Source of the DNA: an uncultured Alphaproteobacteria bacterium | GTDB taxonomy: Bacteria; Pseudomonadota; Alphaproteobacteria; Rickettsiales; UBA1997 | Direction: 5' to 3' | Length of the DNA stretch: 9,178 nt | Assembly (NCBI GenBank): GCA_903898475.1 | Contig: CAIUFU010000067.1 | Span: 1 to 9,178, forward strand | Shown here: piece after piece, positions 8,401-9,178 of the stretch | Position numbering within the stretch: the first letter of the stretch is position 1 | Layout: the number at the start of each line of letters is the position of its first letter | The notes under the pieces: generated by a model | What the model was told of the DNA's origin: nothing | Seen by the model: only the letters and a program-made list of their open reading frames with translations | Databases searched by the model: none | Made by a program: the position numbers and the translations under genes

Positions 8401-9178
8401 ATTGGCGGCTAGATATTTAGAAGAAGCTGCCCAGACAAAAGAAGACGCTGAGAAGCTGAGGGCAGTGGAGATTTTGAATACTTTGGCGCAGGGTATTGCC
8501 ACGAATTTAGTGCTAATCGACACGGCGAAGAAAGGTTTAAAGCAACCAGATGAAAATCTATTAGATGATCTTGCTCCACTTGATGAAGAAGTTCAAGGTC
8601 AGCGAGCTGTAAATTTGGTGAGGCAATTCTACAAGGATGCCGATGTGGAAGAAGGTGCAAAGGAGCCAAAGGAACAAGCTCTGGATGTTCTTAAAGGAGA
8701 TGTTGTTAACAGCGCATTAACTTTTGACGAAAAACAAGCATTGTTTTTAACAATTGAGGCAGTGGTTAAGCGTGCTGTTGAGATGTTAAATAAAGTCAAA
8801 GAAGCAGAAGAACTCGCAGAATTGCTTGAAGATGCTGTTAACAGTTTAGAGCCAATTCACGCGGCGAAGAAAGATTTGAAAAATCCAGACTTTGATTGGC
8901 TAAAGGATCTTGCTTCAGAGGATGGTGAGCCAGCGGAAGCTGTGGAATTGGTAAAGAAATTCTACAGAGATGCAGTTGTTACAGAGGCATCGAAGCCAAA
9001 AGCTCTAGAAATGCTTCAAGCAGAGGTTATTGAAAAGGAAGGTCTAACTCCGAAAGATAAGAAAAAATTACTCGAAGCAGTTATAGATGTAGCCGGACGA
9101 GCTAATGTGCTTTTAAGTGAAGCTAAAGAAGTGGAAGAGCGCGACGATTTGAGTGCTGCTGCTATTCAAAGCTTGATA
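2423..9178 (+). CDS. Giant uncharacterised repeat protein (at least 2,252 residues; 3' end outside the window)
   Basis: One reading frame stays open for 2,252 codons and runs off the window. The start is well fixed: an in-frame TAG at 2417-2419 lies just upstream and ATG 2423 is the first start codon after it, although the AT-only leader shows no Shine-Dalgarno sequence. It lies 30 bases after rsmI and may be read through from it. I recognise no known domain. Residues 1-260 are polar, Ser/Lys/Gln-rich and probably partly disordered. Residues about 260-733 are mostly amphipathic helix, with coiled-coil-like charged runs at about 495-545 and 700-742. From 734 to the end it is a tandem array of diverged helical repeats. 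There is no signal peptide and no convincing membrane helix. Composition is rich in Glu, Lys, Ala and Leu; I noticed only four cysteines. Arginine codons are often AGA/AGG, strongest in the N-terminal half. A cytoplasmic scaffold, or an effector exported without a classical N-terminal signal, are possible readings; neither is shown. Confidence 0.93.
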   Translation, partial: MSKTPKKTNLYTQGSVSSQKKKSDKVKKDDVKGPRVEDVLNTVGSNDSPLSKKPLQFRLKVARSRDENSYRGPSDKDLVPMLKGEDTEGQLQSKVWQRLQRNLGASKLLSVEDLAAGITGVLEASQLPRPSDVQNRTLQDQLISQSPNTGFLTTIGLKAVLGNAQGAVTDLQHIGISSQGNANNGTLQQLQTPSKSVKKSEKKPFVVLGPSIMLVSNMIVTKTLSTSSKSAKKSSSKKTPDPRDLEQREKEILGTLMPYIDGLGDQAWKLIDTKTLGVIDTRQAEEELNRLAEKVSDQREVDLFAKSLESSEMAKAEKSLRDWTKAAKEDRNTNVQSHNRALEPVIASVKAKNSAIVALADLRKTQPSIQEQILQFRIRGHRALRTLHQAIQRSEWLNIIFDTAKTTIEVGAKRNRLHADICMQEASERTKFNLDLTYEETPVLAAMRTREETAIRKKLDSLGITMLSDRNKQVATVRTLTYRAMVKESEKYPNEEEARRRARIADRREELSRKVDEKRSAELVLERSKAAVEFVRSFELDGDRGQIAKKAAAKQKLIELNRAIETEFIVKPVSNSEPAQVLKDFSEEMSDQLLIPIFQAYATTKWLELRYQNTGPVTMDASFKRMEDLISDNPFSNRDILDPDELAELKVLETNFLARTNRAFAAVSLEACEGKHISAAAQERMRPPVTNLALVTSKLEAKELAKKKEATQKRLKEEADATNVRREQQMKDQLDAALHKSTEDLKIVRDQLLTLKNDLKQGFAPRQNLFPQDTVDGMLRDLNTEIERVDGKGLLTPRKAPPVSPRLSPRREELLSPTIGQTFLIGFLKPSMTHQGKLAKLEEIQDKLKETQPLLQAEINKLESEREGALKDAVASLKKVHAKLVTLKKPPYNKDRRYREGLMSGVVSGQDEELQPVFVKINRDNVLELDSSQMDEANLDLGNFDADQLRKIAESAALVEEELKDKIELTKEVQEDGLKKETTKALEKLNEVRSKLEELKGEPFVLDVTQRQDIYLPSFGTSDPETLRGLFRNVNTLYNYKPKFDEFFKDRVLGAALTSVEEEDLNTPHESKIAFLKKAQEKSDEIILLLNAKITRLKKERDDELDALIKRAVDEMAPLREMKKLLNNLGVADENLLDADLRGLTGRHDPSVEAVLSFYKEADLGKDGTEQAGETLKKAVAGQGTFAEKKTLLEKITPKVKAASEKLTKELDLAKAGKYKYSQGDAIRALGDVREKLIRLKNNHAVKFDVREGLMAPILADALSPPSIFTEINTNVGEPGVDEAKQDFVRLVTNAVKVDLSALVLTESEAIYARKIEFLGNLTEKATEVAKALNIEIESKLSEQQIARQRALDEGRDNLLKDFREIRGTLEALKEQHGEMVGQRGSLYTRIVEVSPTIQTILKDINDSVGEVGTNASADNAIRLLNEKIEKEKKEKHNDKDSPDPELLQHKSAIKWIKRATPIVDNVKKVLAGEIDRINSEIEREKERERERQRQMERERERERAQQMLRRQQEEEQLRALQIERASSIFDVSMEESIGALVRVHARLDRLKKDPYKKSPEEREVLFFASLPEEKPNFSSIFKNINAAVDVVDGRRDDQIVSEYLNSAIRIDVMQGLGLSEDRSEVHRQRMNFFANGATYCGDVKEKAIEIEGLLKAAELEELKDFAAASLVPLHAAKKELAALKVENLYELLDGLQRDGTNATNNLALDHVKEFYRACDATADLTEVAVEKPRIEANLGALGGAATFEEKEALLQAIQLKAADALGVLEGQKREKEAQNQSIENAVASLLALYQAKQGLVSPPNNLDRLREGDPLALEAVKKFYEEANETNGTEEKIKRYITDALASQGNAPSADKQKFLDAIPGIVAEALNTLKQSAKEREMNGLITAAANSLVPIHTAKARLAAFPPNDLKLLDTLENPDSEIAANEPALERVKNFYRNALVIDGSEKPDVQARESIREDKNMRDIAGLEDDGSFEEVKKFLKAIPPIAKLAARYLEEAAQTKEDAEKLRAVEILNTLAQGIATNLVLIDTAKKGLKQPDENLLDDLAPLDEEVQGQRAVNLVRQFYKDADVEEGAKEPKEQALDVLKGDVVNSALTFDEKQALFLTIEAVVKRAVEMLNKVKEAEELAELLEDAVNSLEPIHAAKKDLKNPDFDWLKDLASEDGEPAEAVELVKKFYRDAVVTEASKPKALEMLQAEVIEKEGLTPKDKKKLLEAVIDVAGRANVLLSEAKEVEERDDLSAAAIQSLI
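3035..3082 (+). other. Short hydrophobic segment flanked by Lys/Ser-rich stretches
   Basis: Residues 205-220 of the giant protein read FVVLGPSIMLVSNMIV, the most hydrophobic run I noticed in its N-terminal region. It is preceded by KSVKKSEKKP and followed by a Ser/Lys-rich stretch, KSAKKSSSKK. At 16 residues with an internal Gly-Pro and an Asn it is short for a transmembrane helix. It may be a membrane-touching or partner-binding segment. Confidence 0.4.
4808..4876 (+). other. Ser/Thr-Pro-Arg linker inside repeat unit 1
   Basis: Residues 796-818 hold four proline motifs: TPR (796-798), SPR (804-806), SPR (808-810) and SPT (816-818), separated by KAPPV, L and REELL. Equivalent positions in the other units have no such stretch, so it is an insertion. 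It is probably a flexible linker. Ser/Thr-Pro with nearby basic residues also resembles proline-directed kinase sites in eukaryotic proteins, but that is only a resemblance. Confidence 0.6.
6863..6997 (+). repeat. Glu/Arg-rich low-complexity insertion with GAGAGG hexamer repeats
   Basis: Residues 1481-1525 at the end of repeat unit 6 are almost entirely Glu, Arg, Gln and Lys and probably form one long charged helix. In the DNA, four perfect GAGAGG hexamers (6911-6934) sit within a longer purine-rich run of related AGGGAG steps from about 6880. The hexamer keeps frame when its copy number changes, so slippage would alter only the length of an Arg-Glu helix. Confidence 0.85.
7412..9151 (+). repeat. 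Run of five closely related subtype-B repeats (units 8-12)
   Basis: These are the most alike units. Their first helices read SLVPLHAAKKEL, SLLALYQAKQGL, SLVPIHTAKARL, NLVLIDTAKKGL and SLEPIHAAKKDL. Their central motifs are VKEFYRA, VKKFYEE, VKNFYRN, VRQFYKD and VKKFYRD, with the Phe of the F-Y pair at residues 1715, 1824, 1939, 2069 and 2180 (spacings 109, 115, 130, 111). Each then has an acidic linker and a T/S-F-x-E-K-type start of the third helix. The similarity suggests these units were added most recently, and the array evidently continues past the window. Confidence 0.85.

Larger units (their letters stand above)
4622..9178 (+). repeat. Tandem protein-repeat array: 12 complete units plus the start of a 13th
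   Basis: From residue 734 the giant protein repeats a unit with three landmarks. First is a helix of the form xSLxxVHAxLxxLK. Next comes either F-x-x-I-N (subtype A) or V-K-K-F-Y (subtype B). Last is a K-x-x-F-L-x-x-I helix ending in a charged coil. Approximate unit starts by residue are 734, 872, 977, 1104, 1222, 1355, 1527, 1664, 1783, 1888, 2022 and 2135, with a new unit opening at 2244 (AIQSLI). Lengths are about 105-138 residues, except unit 6, which reaches 172 because of a Glu/Arg-rich insertion. Units 1-3 and 5-7 are subtype A; units 4 and 8-12 are subtype B. The copies have diverged strongly at DNA level. Boundaries were set by eye and may shift by a few residues. Confidence 0.8.

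Noticed and set aside
2423..9178. Phage tape-measure protein as an explanation for the giant gene
   Set aside because: There are no phage structural genes nearby in the visible window, no membrane helices, and the units are over 100 residues rather than the short periodic repeats usual in tape-measure proteins.

Overview
This window looks like chromosomal DNA from an AT-rich Gram-negative bacterium, most likely an alphaproteobacterium and possibly a host-associated one. That placement is an inference. It rests on a short divergent pair, an LpoA-like lipoprotein gene beside rsmI, which is a known proteobacterial arrangement, plus an IS5-type transposase end and one very long repetitive gene. 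No rRNA, tRNA, CRISPR array or replication origin was seen.

Left edge (1-180): the last 36 codons of an IS5-family transposase (3-113), then the probable right end of the element near base 133. Immediately beyond it, on the minus strand, is a short reading frame (174-121) that starts 6 bases after the lipoprotein gene and runs into the IS end. It may be the stub of a gene cut by the insertion.

Housekeeping pair (181-2392): a periplasmic lipoprotein of the LpoA / type I periplasmic-binding-protein class on the minus strand, and rsmI (16S rRNA C1402 2'-O-methyltransferase) on the plus strand. Their start codons are separated by only 40 bases. The first would act in cell-wall synthesis at the outer membrane, the second in ribosome maturation. 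They are neighbours rather than one pathway.

Giant gene (2423 to beyond 9178): a single plus-strand reading frame stays open for 2,252 codons, with no stop, to the window edge. It begins 30 bases after rsmI and carries no secretion signal or domain I recognise. Residues 1 to about 733 are non-repetitive, basic and helix-rich. From residue 734 onward the protein is a tandem array of diverged helical repeats of roughly 105-138 residues (one copy is longer because of an insertion). I count twelve complete copies and the start of a thirteenth, in two subtypes. The array is interrupted by a Ser/Thr-Pro-Arg linker and by a Glu/Arg-rich low-complexity stretch. Its codon choice, especially AGA/AGG for arginine, differs from rsmI next door. 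This uncharacterised repeat protein is the most interesting item here. A large structural, scaffold or host-directed protein fits what is visible, but no function can be assigned from sequence alone.
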